Assembly: GCA_018820925.1 (NCBI GenBank)
Contig: JAHJNJ010000036.1
Coordinates: forward strand, 1 to 64,000
Direction of reading: 5' to 3'
Length of the DNA: 64,000 nt
From: Gammaproteobacteria bacterium
GTDB lineage: Bacteria; Pseudomonadota; Gammaproteobacteria; Burkholderiales; Gallionellaceae
The translations under genes were made by a program, and so were the position numbers. Under the pieces are notes generated by a model that did not search any database, was not told the DNA's origin, and was given only the letters and a program-made list of their open reading frames with translations. This document shows, one piece after another, positions 1 to 8,871 of the stretch; position 1 is the stretch's first letter, and each line of letters starts with the position of its first letter.

Positions 1-609
1 CGCCTTGCTCTCGTTCAAGACGTTTTCCAGCCAGAGGATGGTGTTGATGTCGGGGTTGTTGGTCGGCTCGTCGAGCAGCAGGATGTCGGGGTTGGAGAAC
101 AGCGCCTGAGTCAGGAGCACGCGTAGTTTGAAGCCCGGCGCGATCTGGCTCATGGGGCCGTTGTGCTGTTCGGTGGGAATGCCGACGCCAAGCAGCAGCT
201 GGCCGGCGCGCGCTTCGGCGTCGTAGCCGCCCATCTCGCCGAACTTGGCTTCCAGCTCGGCGGCGTGCAGATAGTCTTCCTCGCTCGCCTCCGGATTCAT
301 GTAGATGGCGTCCTTTTCCTGCATCACCCGCCACATCTCGGCGTGGCCCTGCAGCACCACGTCGAGCACGCGCTGGTCCTCGTAGCCGAACTGGTCCTGG
401 CGCAGCCACGCCATGCGCTCGCCGGGGTCGAGCGAGACGTTGCCGGCAGTCGGTTCCAGCTCGCCAGCGAGGATTTTCATGAAGGTCGATTTGCCGCAGC
501 CGTTGGCACCGATCAGGCCATAGCGGTTGCCATCGCCGAACTTGACGTTGACGTTCTCGAACAGCGGTTTGGCAGCGAATTGCAGGGTGATGCTGGAAGC
601 GGTAAGCAC
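1..609 (-). CDS. ABC-F family ATPase (YbiT-like), 3' part cut off by window edge
   Basis: This encodes the first 203 residues of an ABC-F protein, a soluble twin-ATPase that acts on ribosomes rather than in transport. The GTG start at 607-609 follows an AGGA box about 8 bases upstream. The first nucleotide-binding domain is visible: Walker [10 protein letters not shown] near residue 37, the signature region [14 protein letters not shown], and Walker [10 protein letters not shown]. The stretch after Walker B ([13 protein letters not shown]) and the overall order resemble YbiT more than EttA. One oddity is a proline where the family has leucine in the D-loop (EPTNNPD instead of EPTNNLD), a single CTC to CCC change. 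The second ATPase domain lies outside the window, so the subfamily is not certain. Confidence 0.85.
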   Translation of the reverse strand, partial: MLTASSITLQFAAKPLFENVNVKFGDGNRYGLIGANGCGKSTFMKILAGELEPTAGNVSLDPGERMAWLRQDQFGYEDQRVLDVVLQGHAEMWRVMQEKDAIYMNPEASEEDYLHAAELEAKFGEMGGYDAEARAGQLLLGVGIPTEQHNGPMSQIAPGFKLRVLLTQALFSNPDILLLDEPTNNPDINTILWLENVLNESKA

Positions 610-652
610 GGGGGGGTCCTGGAGTACTGGAAAAACGCGATATTTTAACATT

Positions 653-677
653 GCAGCCCCATCCGCCATGGGGCTGC
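653..677 (-). terminator. Stem-loop after the GGDEF/EAL gene
   Basis: A perfect 10-bp stem (GCAGCCCCAT / ATGGGGCTGC) with a 5-base loop sits between the stop of the GGDEF/EAL gene and the start of the ABC-F gene, both on the minus strand. There is no clear T run on either side, so it may be a weak or factor-assisted terminator or only a stable 3' end. Confidence 0.4.
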
Positions 678-704
678 CTTCGCCTGACCGCTTGTGCCCC
701 GGGG

Positions 705-3476
705 CTAGCCCCGTAGTGCCGGGTGGTCGGCGATCGGCCGGTCGAGATGGTAACCCTGCGCCAGGTCGACGCCGAACCGGCGCAGCAGGGCGAGCGTTTC
801 GCTGTCCTCGACGTATTCCGCCACCACCGATTTGCCGAGGCCGCGCGCGACGCTGACCATGGCTTTCACGAATACCTGGTTGTCGCGGTCGTTGGGCAGA
901 TCGCGGATGAACAGGCCGTCGATCTTGATGGTGTCGACATGCAGGTGCTTGAGGTAGGCGAAGGAGGCGAAGCCGACGCCGAAGTCATCGAGGCAGACGC
1001 CGCAGCCGAGCTGGCGCAGCGCTTCGATCATGCGCTGGGCGTCGAGCAGGTCGGACACCGCGGCGGTTTCGGTGATTTCGACGATCAGCCGCTTGGGGTT
1101 GATGCCGCTTTCGCGCAGCGCGTTGCTGATGAACTGCGGCAGGCCGGGCTCGGACAGCGAACGTCCCGACAGGTTGACCGCGATGGCGGGAACGGCCGGG
1201 CTTTCGGCCAGTCTGCGCAGCACTTCGCCGATCACCCAGCGGTCGATGTCGAGGATGCGGCTGTTCCTTTCGGCCTGCTGGATGAAAAGCGCCGGCAGGA
1301 TGAGCTGGCCGGGATGGCGTTCGTCGTCCATGCGCACCAGCGCTTCCAGATGCGACAGGCTGCCGTCTTCTGTCCGGTATACGCCCTGGAAGTGCAGCTG
1401 TAGCAGGTTCTTGTCGAGCGCGTTGCTGATGCGTTCGCCCCACGACAGGCGGCTGCGCATTTCGCTGTCGGCCGCGTTGTCCGCGCGATACACGCGCCAG
1501 GTGTTCTTGCCGGCATCCTTGGCCTGGTACATGGCGAGGTCGGCACGCGCCACCAGGTCGTCGGCATCGGCAGCATGCGCCGGATAGTAGGCGATGCCGA
1601 GGCTGGTGGTCAGCCGCAGGTTGTGGCCTTCGAAGCGGAAAGGAATCTGGCCGATCGTACGCAGCACGCGATCGGCCAGCGCCTCGGCTTCGTTGCCCTC
1701 CACGGCCGGCAGCAGAATGGCGAACTCGTCGCCGCCCAGACGCGCCAGAATTTCGTCGCGCCGCACCAGCGCGCCGATTTCGCCGGCCACCCGGATCAGC
1801 AGGGCATCGCCGGCGCGGTGGCCGTAGCTGTCGTTGATGGTCTTGAATTCGTCGAGGTCGAAGAACATCACCGCGCACTGCGTCTGGCGGCGGTCGGTTT
1901 CCAGCATGGTGCGCGCCAGTTCCTGCTGGAAGCGGTGACGGTTATACAGCCCGGTGAGCGCGTCGCGCTCGGCCAGATACACCAGCTGGTCGGCCGTCTG
2001 GCGTTCGCGGGTGACGTCTTCGTAAATCCACAAGTGACCGATGAAGCGGCCTTCGCGGTCGCGCACCGGGTAATCGAGCTCGGTGATGACGCGGCCGTCG
2101 GCCATCTGGATCTCAAAGTTGTCGGACAATTCAGGCTTTTTCAGCACCGACAGCAAGTGGCGCGAAAAGTGATCGGGGTGCACCAGCGTCGAGGTGGACT
2201 GGGCCAGCACCTCATGCACCGGCAGGCCGATGAGCTCTGCCCGCGGGTCGATCATCCACATGCGGCTGAAGGCGGGATTGTGGTAGATCACGCGGCCGTC
2301 GGCGGCAACGAACAGGATGCCGAGGTTCATCGCCGACAGCAGCGAGACCAGCCGCGCGCGTTCCTGCTCGGTTTCTTCCAGATATCGGCTTTGCAGGGTT
2401 TCCGCCGTGCGTAGTTCGTTGATGGCCGTGCGCAGATTGGCCTCGGTCGCCTTGAGATCGTCGATGCTGTGGATGCTGGCGCGGATGCCCTGGTACACCC
2501 CGCTGTAATCGTGAATGGGTTGCCAGTTCACCGACGCCCAGAAATGGCCGCCTTCCTTGCGGCACACCCGCAGGGTGTAGCCCTGGCCGGAGGTGCCGCG
2601 CAAGGCCTGGCGCAGCTGGAAATCTGCTGCGGTGCGGTCTTCCAGGTGGATGATGTCGGCCGGAAAATTCATCTGTCCCATGCATTCGTCGACGCGATAG
2701 CCGAGCATGCGCTCGACCGAGGGATTGACCCACAAGAGCTTGCCCAGAGGCGACAGCCAGAACTCCACGTCATGGGTGTAGTCGGCGATGGCATGAAAGC
2801 GCGCTTCATTTTCGTGCGCGCGCTCGATGTTGAAACGGACGGATTCGGCCATGCGGTTGAAGGTGTCGACCAGCTGGCCGATCTCGTCCTCCCCCGCGCC
2901 CGCCAACTTGACGTCCAGGTCGCCCTGCGCCATGCGCTTGCTGGCGCGGGTCAGGGCCTCGAAGCGCCGGATCACCGCGCCGGCCGACAGCGCCAGCAGG
3001 ATGCCGGTCAGCAACAGGGCGATCGCGGCAATGATCAGGCTTTGCTGGAGGTAGCGGGCGCGTGCATCGCGAATGAAATCGCCCGAGAGGATCAGCCCTA
3101 CCTCTCCGTAGCGCTGGCCGGCCAGTTCAATCGGCTGCACCCGGCGGAAGTCGGTGGCATCGCCCCCGCTGCCGGCCTGATACACGGCGCGGTTGCCGCG
3201 GTCGCGTACCTCGATCATTTCAAGCCTGCCGTCGTGTTGCAGCGTCTCGACGATGTCGCGCACACTGGCGTCGTCCTGTTGCATCAGGGGCGCAAGCAGG
3301 GCCGCGCCCAGGGTTTTCGCGATTTCCGTCACGCGATGTTCGGCCTGGGTCTGCAGGGACCGGGTGGTGAGCTGCACCCCATTGGCAATGAGAAAACTCA
3401 GCATCACGGCCTCTACCGCCAGCGCGGCGAGGGTGAGCTTGTAACGCAGCGAGAGCCGGCCCAGCCACGCCTTCAT
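705..3476 (-). CDS. Membrane PAS-GGDEF-EAL protein (cyclic-di-GMP turnover)
   Basis: This 923-residue inner-membrane sensor probably makes and/or degrades cyclic-di-GMP. Two transmembrane helices (about residues 15-33 and 145-168) enclose a periplasmic domain of about 110 residues. HAMP follows (about 168-222), then two PAS domains (about 225-340 and 375-495), GGDEF (about 500-665) and EAL (about 680-920). The diguanylate cyclase motif GGDEF (581-585) is intact. The inhibitory site upstream reads RxxE rather than RxxD, so product inhibition may be weak. In the EAL domain the [10 protein letters not shown] and KIDG motifs are kept, so phosphodiesterase activity is plausible. Its start overlaps the end of the PhnD-like gene by four bases, so the two are probably translated together and the binding protein may feed the periplasmic sensor. 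Confidence 0.93.
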   Translation of the reverse strand: MKAWLGRLSLRYKLTLAALAVEAVMLSFLIANGVQLTTRSLQTQAEHRVTEIAKTLGAALLAPLMQQDDASVRDIVETLQHDGRLEMIEVRDRGNRAVYQAGSGGDATDFRRVQPIELAGQRYGEVGLILSGDFIRDARARYLQQSLIIAAIALLLTGILLALSAGAVIRRFEALTRASKRMAQGDLDVKLAGAGEDEIGQLVDTFNRMAESVRFNIERAHENEARFHAIADYTHDVEFWLSPLGKLLWVNPSVERMLGYRVDECMGQMNFPADIIHLEDRTAADFQLRQALRGTSGQGYTLRVCRKEGGHFWASVNWQPIHDYSGVYQGIRASIHSIDDLKATEANLRTAINELRTAETLQSRYLEETEQERARLVSLLSAMNLGILFVAADGRVIYHNPAFSRMWMIDPRAELIGLPVHEVLAQSTSTLVHPDHFSRHLLSVLKKPELSDNFEIQMADGRVITELDYPVRDREGRFIGHLWIYEDVTRERQTADQLVYLAERDALTGLYNRHRFQQELARTMLETDRRQTQCAVMFFDLDEFKTINDSYGHRAGDALLIRVAGEIGALVRRDEILARLGGDEFAILLPAVEGNEAEALADRVLRTIGQIPFRFEGHNLRLTTSLGIAYYPAHAADADDLVARADLAMYQAKDAGKNTWRVYRADNAADSEMRSRLSWGERISNALDKNLLQLHFQGVYRTEDGSLSHLEALVRMDDERHPGQLILPALFIQQAERNSRILDIDRWVIGEVLRRLAESPAVPAIAVNLSGRSLSEPGLPQFISNALRESGINPKRLIVEITETAAVSDLLDAQRMIEALRQLGCGVCLDDFGVGFASFAYLKHLHVDTIKIDGLFIRDLPNDRDNQVFVKAMVSVARGLGKSVVAEYVEDSETLALLRRFGVDLAQGYHLDRPIADHPALRG

Positions 3477-4396
3477 CGGGGCGCCCGCAACATGTCCTGC
3501 ACCTGCAAGGCGTACGGACGGAAGGCGTGCAGCTCGTTGCCATCCGCCTCGGCGAAGCCACCGTAGCCGCCACCCTGAATGAATGTCTGCCCTGCGGGGC
3601 TGGCGGCGAATTTCCGCAGTGCCTGGCGCACGGCCTGCGCCTCGGCGTCGCCAAGACGCGGGTGGGCGAGGTACATCAGGCTGGACAAGGGCGGGGTCTC
3701 GGCGAGCACGCGCAGTTGCTGGCGCAATTCGGGGGGCATCAGCCTGAAGGCGGGCAGGCCCAGCATGGCAGCGTCCGCGCGCCCATTGATGACCTGCATC
3801 GCGGCGTTGAGGTGGGTGCCGGAATCCGTTGTCTGGTAATCGATGTTGTGCCTGAGCCCGTGCGCGGCCAGTTCGGCGTGAAGGGCCAATACCACCACGG
3901 CGAGGGGATCGGGACGGGCGATGGTGCGGCCGTGCAACCCACCCGGCGTCTCAAACGGCGAATCGGCCTTGACCAGCAGCAGGCCGTGCACCGGCTGGAC
4001 ATACTTCAGCAGCGGCCGGTAGCCGGCATCCTGTCGCGCCAGCCAGGCCAGGTGCGGCGCCGTCAGCAGGATGTCGTATTCCCCCCGACGGGTGCGTTCG
4101 ACAAAGGTTTTGAAGTCGCGCGCGGTGTAAATGACGATCGGCCGCTGCAATCGTTTTTCCAGCACGTCGGCAAGCGGGCGGTAAGTCTCGACGATATGTT
4201 TTGCCGTCAAATGGGGGAAAACGCCGAAGGTCAACGGTTTGTCCGCGCCGAAAGCGGGCTGGATGCCCACGATCAGCAGCAAGGCCAGAATCAGCAGGCG
4301 GCCGGCCGCACCCGGCCGCTGCTCGAAGCCGGCAGTGGGCCTGAAGGCACGCAGGATGCGGCGGGGCAGACCTGGCCACTGGGCAAATGAGCGCAA
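3473..4396 (-). CDS. PhnD-like periplasmic substrate-binding protein
   Basis: This 307-residue protein resembles the phosphate/phosphonate (PhnD) family of periplasmic binding proteins. A long basic leader precedes a hydrophobic segment (about residues 33-48) and a likely signal peptidase site near FGAD. The mature part has family features such as LTFGVFPHLTAKHI, a YTARDFKTFVER segment and the RGEYDILLTAPHLAWLA block. No ABC permease or ATPase lies nearby. Instead its stop overlaps the start of the GGDEF/EAL gene (ATGA), which suggests a sensing role rather than import. The ligand cannot be told from sequence; phosphonate, phosphate or an unrelated anion are all possible. Confidence 0.85.
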   Translation of the reverse strand: MRSFAQWPGLPRRILRAFRPTAGFEQRPGAAGRLLILALLLIVGIQPAFGADKPLTFGVFPHLTAKHIVETYRPLADVLEKRLQRPIVIYTARDFKTFVERTRRGEYDILLTAPHLAWLARQDAGYRPLLKYVQPVHGLLLVKADSPFETPGGLHGRTIARPDPLAVVVLALHAELAAHGLRHNIDYQTTDSGTHLNAAMQVINGRADAAMLGLPAFRLMPPELRQQLRVLAETPPLSSLMYLAHPRLGDAEAQAVRQALRKFAASPAGQTFIQGGGYGGFAEADGNELHAFRPYALQVQDMLRAPR

Positions 4397-4411
4397 CGCG
4401 TCTTTCCTTGT

Positions 4412-5740
4412 TTACAGCGACTTTTGCAGAACTTTGGATTTCCGCATGTAGTTGTAGAGCGCCTGTTTGCCCTTCGGTAGATGGGCGGGGCTGCTGTCGA
4501 CGAAGCCGCGTTCCTCGAACCAGTGTTCGGAACGGGTCGTCAGGACGAACAGGTTCTTGAAGCCGGCCTTTTTGCCTTTCTTCTCGGCCTCCGCCAGCAA
4601 CAGGTCGCCAAAACCGCGCCCGCGAAAATCCGTGGAGACGGCGAGGCAGGCGAGTTCGGCCGCATGTTCCTCGGGGAAGGGATAAAGCGCCGCGCAGCCG
4701 GCGATGACGCCGTCGGATTCGAGCACCAGGAAGCGGTCGATCTCCATTTCCAGCAACTCACGCGAGCGCCACACCAGGATGCCCTCGCGCTCCAGCGGTT
4801 CGATCAGGCCGAGGATGCCGCCGACGTCGTCAATGGTGGCGGGGCGCAACGTTTCCAGCGGCGCCGGGGTGATGAGGGTGCCGACGCCTTCGCGGGTGAA
4901 CAGTTCGGACAGCAGCGCGCCGTCGCGGTGGCGGCTGATGAGGTGGGCGCGCTTGACGCCCTGGGTGCAGGCGGTGATCGCGCACGGCAGGTAATAGGCG
5001 ACGTCCTCGGGCAGCTTCTTCGCCTTGCTCCGCCCCGCCTTTTCGAGCACCTGCCGCGCCTCGTTGACGGTGAGTGCGTTGTGGATGGTGCGGCCCTTGT
5101 CCGGCACGCCTTCGGTGTTCATCAGGAAGATCAGCTTGTCGGCCGCCAGTTCGACCGCGGCCTGGGTCGCCACGTCTTCCAGACTGAGGTTGAAGATCTC
5201 GCCGGTCGGCGAATAGCCGATCGGCGAGAGCAGCACGAGGTCGTGCTGGTCCAGCCGTCTGCGAATGGCCGCGGCGGCGATCTTGCGCACCTCGCCGGTG
5301 TGCAGCAGGTCGACGCCGTCGCGCACCCCCAGCGGCTGCGCGGTGACGAAATTGCCCGAGGCCACCCGGATGTCGGCCCCTGCCATCGGCGTGTTGGCCA
5401 GTCCCAGCGACAGCAGCGCCTCGATTTCCACCCGCACCGTGCCGGCGGCTTCCTTGACGCACGCCAGCGCCCGGTCGTCGGTGACGCGCAGGCCGTTCAC
5501 GTAGCGGATCGCGGTGCCGTTTTCGGTCAGCCGCGCCTCCACCTGTGGCCGCACCCCGTGCACCAGCACCAGCCGCACGCCCAGGCTGCTCAGCAGGTTG
5601 ACGTCGTGCGCCAGCTGCACGAAGCCACCATCCGCCACCAGCTCGCCGCCGAAGGCGATGACGAAAGTCTTGCCGCGAAAGCCGTGGATATACGGCGCGG
5701 CAGCGCGGAACCAGTGAACGAAATCGGTGGTGGGGTTCAA
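4412..5740 (-). CDS. argA: N-acetylglutamate synthase
   Basis: ArgA catalyses the first step of arginine biosynthesis, acetyl transfer from acetyl-CoA to glutamate, in the cytoplasm. The 442-residue length is normal for the bifunctional-architecture form: an N-terminal amino-acid-kinase-like domain (about 1-285, with FVIAFGGELV and LVLVHGVRPQ) that binds arginine and gives feedback inhibition, and a C-terminal GNAT domain (about 295-440, with LAVSTDFRGRGFGDLLL for acetyl-CoA binding). The gene stands alone on the minus strand, 15 bases before the PhnD-like gene, and shares no other arg genes. Confidence 0.95.
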   Translation of the reverse strand: MNPTTDFVHWFRAAAPYIHGFRGKTFVIAFGGELVADGGFVQLAHDVNLLSSLGVRLVLVHGVRPQVEARLTENGTAIRYVNGLRVTDDRALACVKEAAGTVRVEIEALLSLGLANTPMAGADIRVASGNFVTAQPLGVRDGVDLLHTGEVRKIAAAAIRRRLDQHDLVLLSPIGYSPTGEIFNLSLEDVATQAAVELAADKLIFLMNTEGVPDKGRTIHNALTVNEARQVLEKAGRSKAKKLPEDVAYYLPCAITACTQGVKRAHLISRHRDGALLSELFTREGVGTLITPAPLETLRPATIDDVGGILGLIEPLEREGILVWRSRELLEMEIDRFLVLESDGVIAGCAALYPFPEEHAAELACLAVSTDFRGRGFGDLLLAEAEKKGKKAGFKNLFVLTTRSEHWFEERGFVDSSPAHLPKGKQALYNYMRKSKVLQKSL

Positions 5741-5855
5741 CGGGCTGGCCTCGTCAGGATTAAATACGCGAAGGATACCGAAAAACCCCCGGCGCCATTC
5801 GGTGGAGCGACAATTGTCGGGATAAACGGGGCGGCTTGCTCAAGCCATATGCTGC

Positions 5856-6632
5856 TCAAAAATCGCCCCACAGGGTCTGCATTGCAGCCAGCGCCGCCAG
5901 CGCGGCGGTTTCGGTGCGCAGCACGCGCGGTCCCAGCCGCACCGGGATGGCGCCCGCCGCCAGCAATGCGGCGACTTCGTCGGCCTCGAACCCACCTTCG
6001 GGGCCGGCCACCAGGCAATCCCGTTCAACCGGCGGCGGCAGGTCGGCCAGCCGTGCCTCGGCCAGCGGCGACAGGAACAGCAGGCGTCCGCCTTCTTGTT
6101 GCCCTAAAGGCCGATGGTCTTGGGGCTGATGCCCGTGAAAGATCGCATGACCCAGCCAGTGGGCCAGCGTCAGCGGCGCCGCCACCGGCGGCACCTGATT
6201 GCGTCCGCATTGTTCGCAGGCGCTGGCCACCACGCCCTGCCAGTGGGCGACACGACGGTCGGCGCGCTCGCCCGCCAGCTTGACCACGCTGCGCCTGGCG
6301 GCGATCGGCTGGATCGCAGTCACCCCGAGTTCGACCGCTTTCTGCAGCGTGTAATCCATGCGCTCGCCGCTCGAAATGCCCTGCGCCAACATCACCCGCA
6401 GTCGCGATTCGCGCTCGACGGCGGCAAAGGCGGTGATGCTGACGGCGACTTCGTCCTTGTGGACGCGTTCGATGCGCGCGGCGTATTCGCCGCCCTCCCC
6501 GTTGAACAGGATGACGGTATCGTCCACCGCCAGCCGCAAAGCGCGCGCGGCGTGGCGCGCCGGGCCGCGCGGCAGGCTGAAACGGGCGCCGGGGGCGAGC
6601 GGCTGGGCGAGATAAAAGCGCGGCGCGGACAT
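5856..6632 (-). CDS. rsmE: 16S rRNA (uracil-1498-N3)-methyltransferase
   Basis: RsmE methylates N3 of U1498 in the 30S decoding region using S-adenosylmethionine and belongs to the SPOUT (knotted) methyltransferases. The 258-residue product starts MSAPRFYLAQPL; the reading frame is open further upstream but the family starts here. Visible landmarks are the N-terminal PUA-like part (ARHAARALRL), the block SSGERMDYTLQKAVELGV, and the C-terminal SAM-binding knot GPEGGFEADEV followed by RLGPRVLRTETAAL. The start codon faces the divergent redoxin gene 47 bases away. Confidence 0.95.
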   Translation of the reverse strand: MSAPRFYLAQPLAPGARFSLPRGPARHAARALRLAVDDTVILFNGEGGEYAARIERVHKDEVAVSITAFAAVERESRLRVMLAQGISSGERMDYTLQKAVELGVTAIQPIAARRSVVKLAGERADRRVAHWQGVVASACEQCGRNQVPPVAAPLTLAHWLGHAIFHGHQPQDHRPLGQQEGGRLLFLSPLAEARLADLPPPVERDCLVAGPEGGFEADEVAALLAAGAIPVRLGPRVLRTETAALAALAAMQTLWGDF

Positions 6633-6678
6633 GTTGCTATTATGCGGGAACTGACCAGAAATTCTGTGGAGCGCGCCA

Positions 6679-7236
6679 TTGGTTTCCCTTACTACCCCCG
6701 TATGCGATTTTGGCTGGAAAGCCCCTGATTTCAGCCTGCCCGGCGTCGACGGCAAAATATGGACGCTGGCCGACGCGATGGGGCCGAACGGCCTGCTGGT
6801 GATGTTCATCTGCAACCACTGTCCCTATGTGAAGGCGATCCGCCCACGGCTGGTGCGCGATCTCGCCGGGCTCAGGCAGCACGGCATTCACGCCATCGCC
6901 ATCATGTCGAACGACCCGACCGACTACGAGGAGGATTCGTTCGACAGCATGAAAAAAGTGGCGGCGGAATTCGGTTTTCCGTTTCCCTACGTGATCGACG
7001 AAACGCAGGGCGTGGCCAAAGCCTACGGCGCGGTATGCACGCCGGACTTCTTCGGCTTCAACCGCGATTTCGAATTGCAGTACCGCGGCCGCTTCGACGC
7101 GTCGCGCAAGGACACGGCGCCCGAGGGCGTGCGCCGTGACCTGTTCGAGGCGATGAAGGAAATCGCCGCCACCGGCCGCGGCCCCGCGGAACAGATTCCA
7201 AGCATGGGCTGCTCGATCAAGTGGAAGGACGCCTGA
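6679..7236 (+). CDS. Thioredoxin-like redoxin (AhpC/TSA fold)
   Basis: This 185-residue protein has the peroxiredoxin/thioredoxin-like fold with the motif FICNHCPYVKAI, typical of a widespread family of uncharacterised thiol redoxins. The two cysteines of CNHC are in place for dithiol chemistry; the physiological substrate is unknown. A TTG start at 6679 is chosen because GGAG lies about 8 bases upstream and the first in-frame codons give the family N-terminus (PVCDFGWKAPDFSLPGVDG). No signal peptide is seen, so it should be cytoplasmic. It is followed after one base by a methyltransferase gene. Confidence 0.85.
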   Translation: MVSLTTPVCDFGWKAPDFSLPGVDGKIWTLADAMGPNGLLVMFICNHCPYVKAIRPRLVRDLAGLRQHGIHAIAIMSNDPTDYEEDSFDSMKKVAAEFGFPFPYVIDETQGVAKAYGAVCTPDFFGFNRDFELQYRGRFDASRKDTAPEGVRRDLFEAMKEIAATGRGPAEQIPSMGCSIKWKDA

Positions 7237-7237
7237 C

Positions 7238-7852
7238 ATGGTCGACCGCCGGCAGCATTGGGAAACCGTTTACCACAACAAGGCCGCCGGTGACGTCAGT
7301 TGGTTCCAGCCACATGCCGCGTCATCGCTGCGCCTGATCGAGGGCTGTGCGGACCGGGACGCACAGATCATTGACGTCGGCGGCGGCGCCTCGGTGCTGG
7401 TGGACGACCTGCTCGATGCCGGCTATCGCAACCTGACCGTGCTCGATCTCGCCGCGTCGGCGCTGGCGGCCAGCCGCGCGCGGCTCGGCGCACGGGCGCA
7501 ATCGGTGCAGTGGATCGCCGCCGACATCACCCGGGCCGAGTTGCCGGCCGCGCGCTACGATGTCTGGCACGACCGCGCGGTGTTCCATTTCCTGACCGAT
7601 CCGGCCGACCGCGCGCGCTATGTCGAGCAGGTGCTGAAGAGCGTGAAGCCTGGCGGGCACGTCATCATCGCCGCCTTCGGCCCCGGCGGGCCGCTGCAAT
7701 GCTCGGGGCTGGACGTGATGCGCTACGCGCCCGATGCGTTGCACGCCGAGTTCGGCGCGCCTTTCCGCCTGCTGCGGCACGAAACCGAAATTCACCACAC
7801 CCCCTCGGGTCAGGAGCAGGAATTTGTTTACTGTTATTGCCGGCGCACCTGA
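7238..7852 (+). CDS. Class I SAM-dependent methyltransferase
   Basis: A 204-residue Rossmann-fold methyltransferase. The SAM-binding motif I is IIDVGGGASVLVDDLL near residue 45, followed by an acidic motif II (TVLDLAASAL) and a motif after it (WIAADIT). The sequence WHDRAVFHFLTDPADR resembles the UbiE/COQ5-like and thiol or metalloid methyltransferase relatives, but the substrate cannot be assigned. It begins one base after the redoxin stop and ends two bases before the IMPase-family gene, so the three are most likely one transcript. Confidence 0.85.
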   Translation: MVDRRQHWETVYHNKAAGDVSWFQPHAASSLRLIEGCADRDAQIIDVGGGASVLVDDLLDAGYRNLTVLDLAASALAASRARLGARAQSVQWIAADITRAELPAARYDVWHDRAVFHFLTDPADRARYVEQVLKSVKPGGHVIIAAFGPGGPLQCSGLDVMRYAPDALHAEFGAPFRLLRHETEIHHTPSGQEQEFVYCYCRRT

Positions 7853-7854
7853 TC

Positions 7855-8637
7855 ATGCTTGAAGACGTCAAGGCTTTGGTGCGCGAAATTGCGCAGCGCG
7901 AGGTCACGCCGCGCTTTCTCAAGGTGAAGCACAGCCACAAGCCGGACGGCAGCCTGTTTACCGAGGCGGACTCCGAGACGCAGGCCGCGCTGGAGGCGGC
8001 CCTGCCAAGAATCCGTGACGTGCCGGTGCTGGGCGAGGAGATGACCGAGCAGCGGCAGCACGACGCCTGGGATGCCGGGCGCGACGGGCTGTGGTGCGTC
8101 GACCCGATCGACGGCACCTCCAACTTTGTCGCCGGGGTGCCTTATTTCGCCGTGTCGGTGGCTTATCTCTACAAGGGCGAGCGCCAGCTGGGCGTGGTGT
8201 ACGACCCTATCGCCGACGAGATGTTCAGCGCCGAGCGCGGTCGCGGCGCGCATCTGAACGGCGAGCCGCTGCCCTTGCGGGTGCCCGTCACCGAACTGCG
8301 CCGCGCGCTCGCCGGGGTCGAGATGAAGCGGATCGACCGCGAGCTCGCCGGACGCCTGGCGGCATGGCCGCCGTATGCCTCGCAGCGCAATTTCGGCGCC
8401 TCCACGCTGGACTGGTGCTATACCGCCGCCGGACGTTTCGACATTTATGTGCACGGCGGGCAGAAGCTGTGGGATTACGCCGCCGGCGCGCTGATCCTGG
8501 AAGAGGCGGGCGGGCGGCTGTCCAGCCTGTCGGGCAGCTTCGACATCGCCAATATATGGGAGCGATCGGTGGTGGCCTCGGCCAGTCCCGAGCTGTTCGA
8601 GCTGTGGCGCGACTGGCTGAAAGCGGCTGGCGCATAA
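7855..8637 (+). CDS. Inositol monophosphatase family protein
   Basis: This 260-residue protein carries the metal-binding signatures of the IMPase/FBPase superfamily: EADSETQ and LGEEM near the N-terminus, WCVDPIDGTSNFV as the main Mg2+ site, and the C-terminal LWDYAAGALILEEAGG. Relatives dephosphorylate myo-inositol 1-phosphate, histidinol phosphate or 3'-phosphoadenosine 5'-phosphate; the sequence alone does not separate these. The ATG at 7855 is chosen from the family N-terminus and because it starts two bases after the methyltransferase stop; no strong ribosome-binding site is seen, which fits coupled translation. Confidence 0.9.
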   Translation: MLEDVKALVREIAQREVTPRFLKVKHSHKPDGSLFTEADSETQAALEAALPRIRDVPVLGEEMTEQRQHDAWDAGRDGLWCVDPIDGTSNFVAGVPYFAVSVAYLYKGERQLGVVYDPIADEMFSAERGRGAHLNGEPLPLRVPVTELRRALAGVEMKRIDRELAGRLAAWPPYASQRNFGASTLDWCYTAAGRFDIYVHGGQKLWDYAAGALILEEAGGRLSSLSGSFDIANIWERSVVASASPELFELWRDWLKAAGA

Positions 8638-8741
8638 GCCGGGCCATCGGGCAAATAAAAAGATTTTAGGCGGCGATCCTGCGTTGGCGCCTGAGCTGTG
8701 CGCGTTAACTTATTGTTGCAGCGATTCTTTTCTTGGCTTTT

Positions 8742-8765
8742 GGCCCGGCTTGCGGAAGCCGGGCC
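8742..8765. repeat. Perfect inverted repeat upstream of tkt
   Basis: GGCCCGGCTT and AAGCCGGGCC form a perfect 10-bp stem around a GCGG loop. It lies in the 234-base gap between the IMPase-family gene and tkt. No T run follows on either strand, so it is not a classical terminator; it could end the upstream transcript with Rho or act as a leader hairpin for tkt. Nothing else recognisable was seen in this gap. Confidence 0.5.
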
Positions 8766-8871
8766 TGCTAGCGGATAATCAAGGTTTTTGCATATTCTGC
8801 CCAAGCTGCCGCTGTACGGCTTTCGCGGGCGGGATTTGCGATGCTTTTTTTACTTAGCTGAAGGGAACGCA

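Noticed and set aside
2469-3566. A 365-codon plus-strand frame over the GGDEF/EAL gene
   Set aside because: Antisense to a protein with clear PAS, HAMP and GGDEF domains; no recognisable motif.
4481-6283. A 600-codon plus-strand open frame across argA and rsmE
   Set aside because: It is antisense to two well-supported genes, has no known domain and arises from the high GC content.
8742-8765. The perfect stem-loop upstream of tkt as an intrinsic terminator
   Set aside because: No T run follows on either strand; it is listed only as an inverted repeat.
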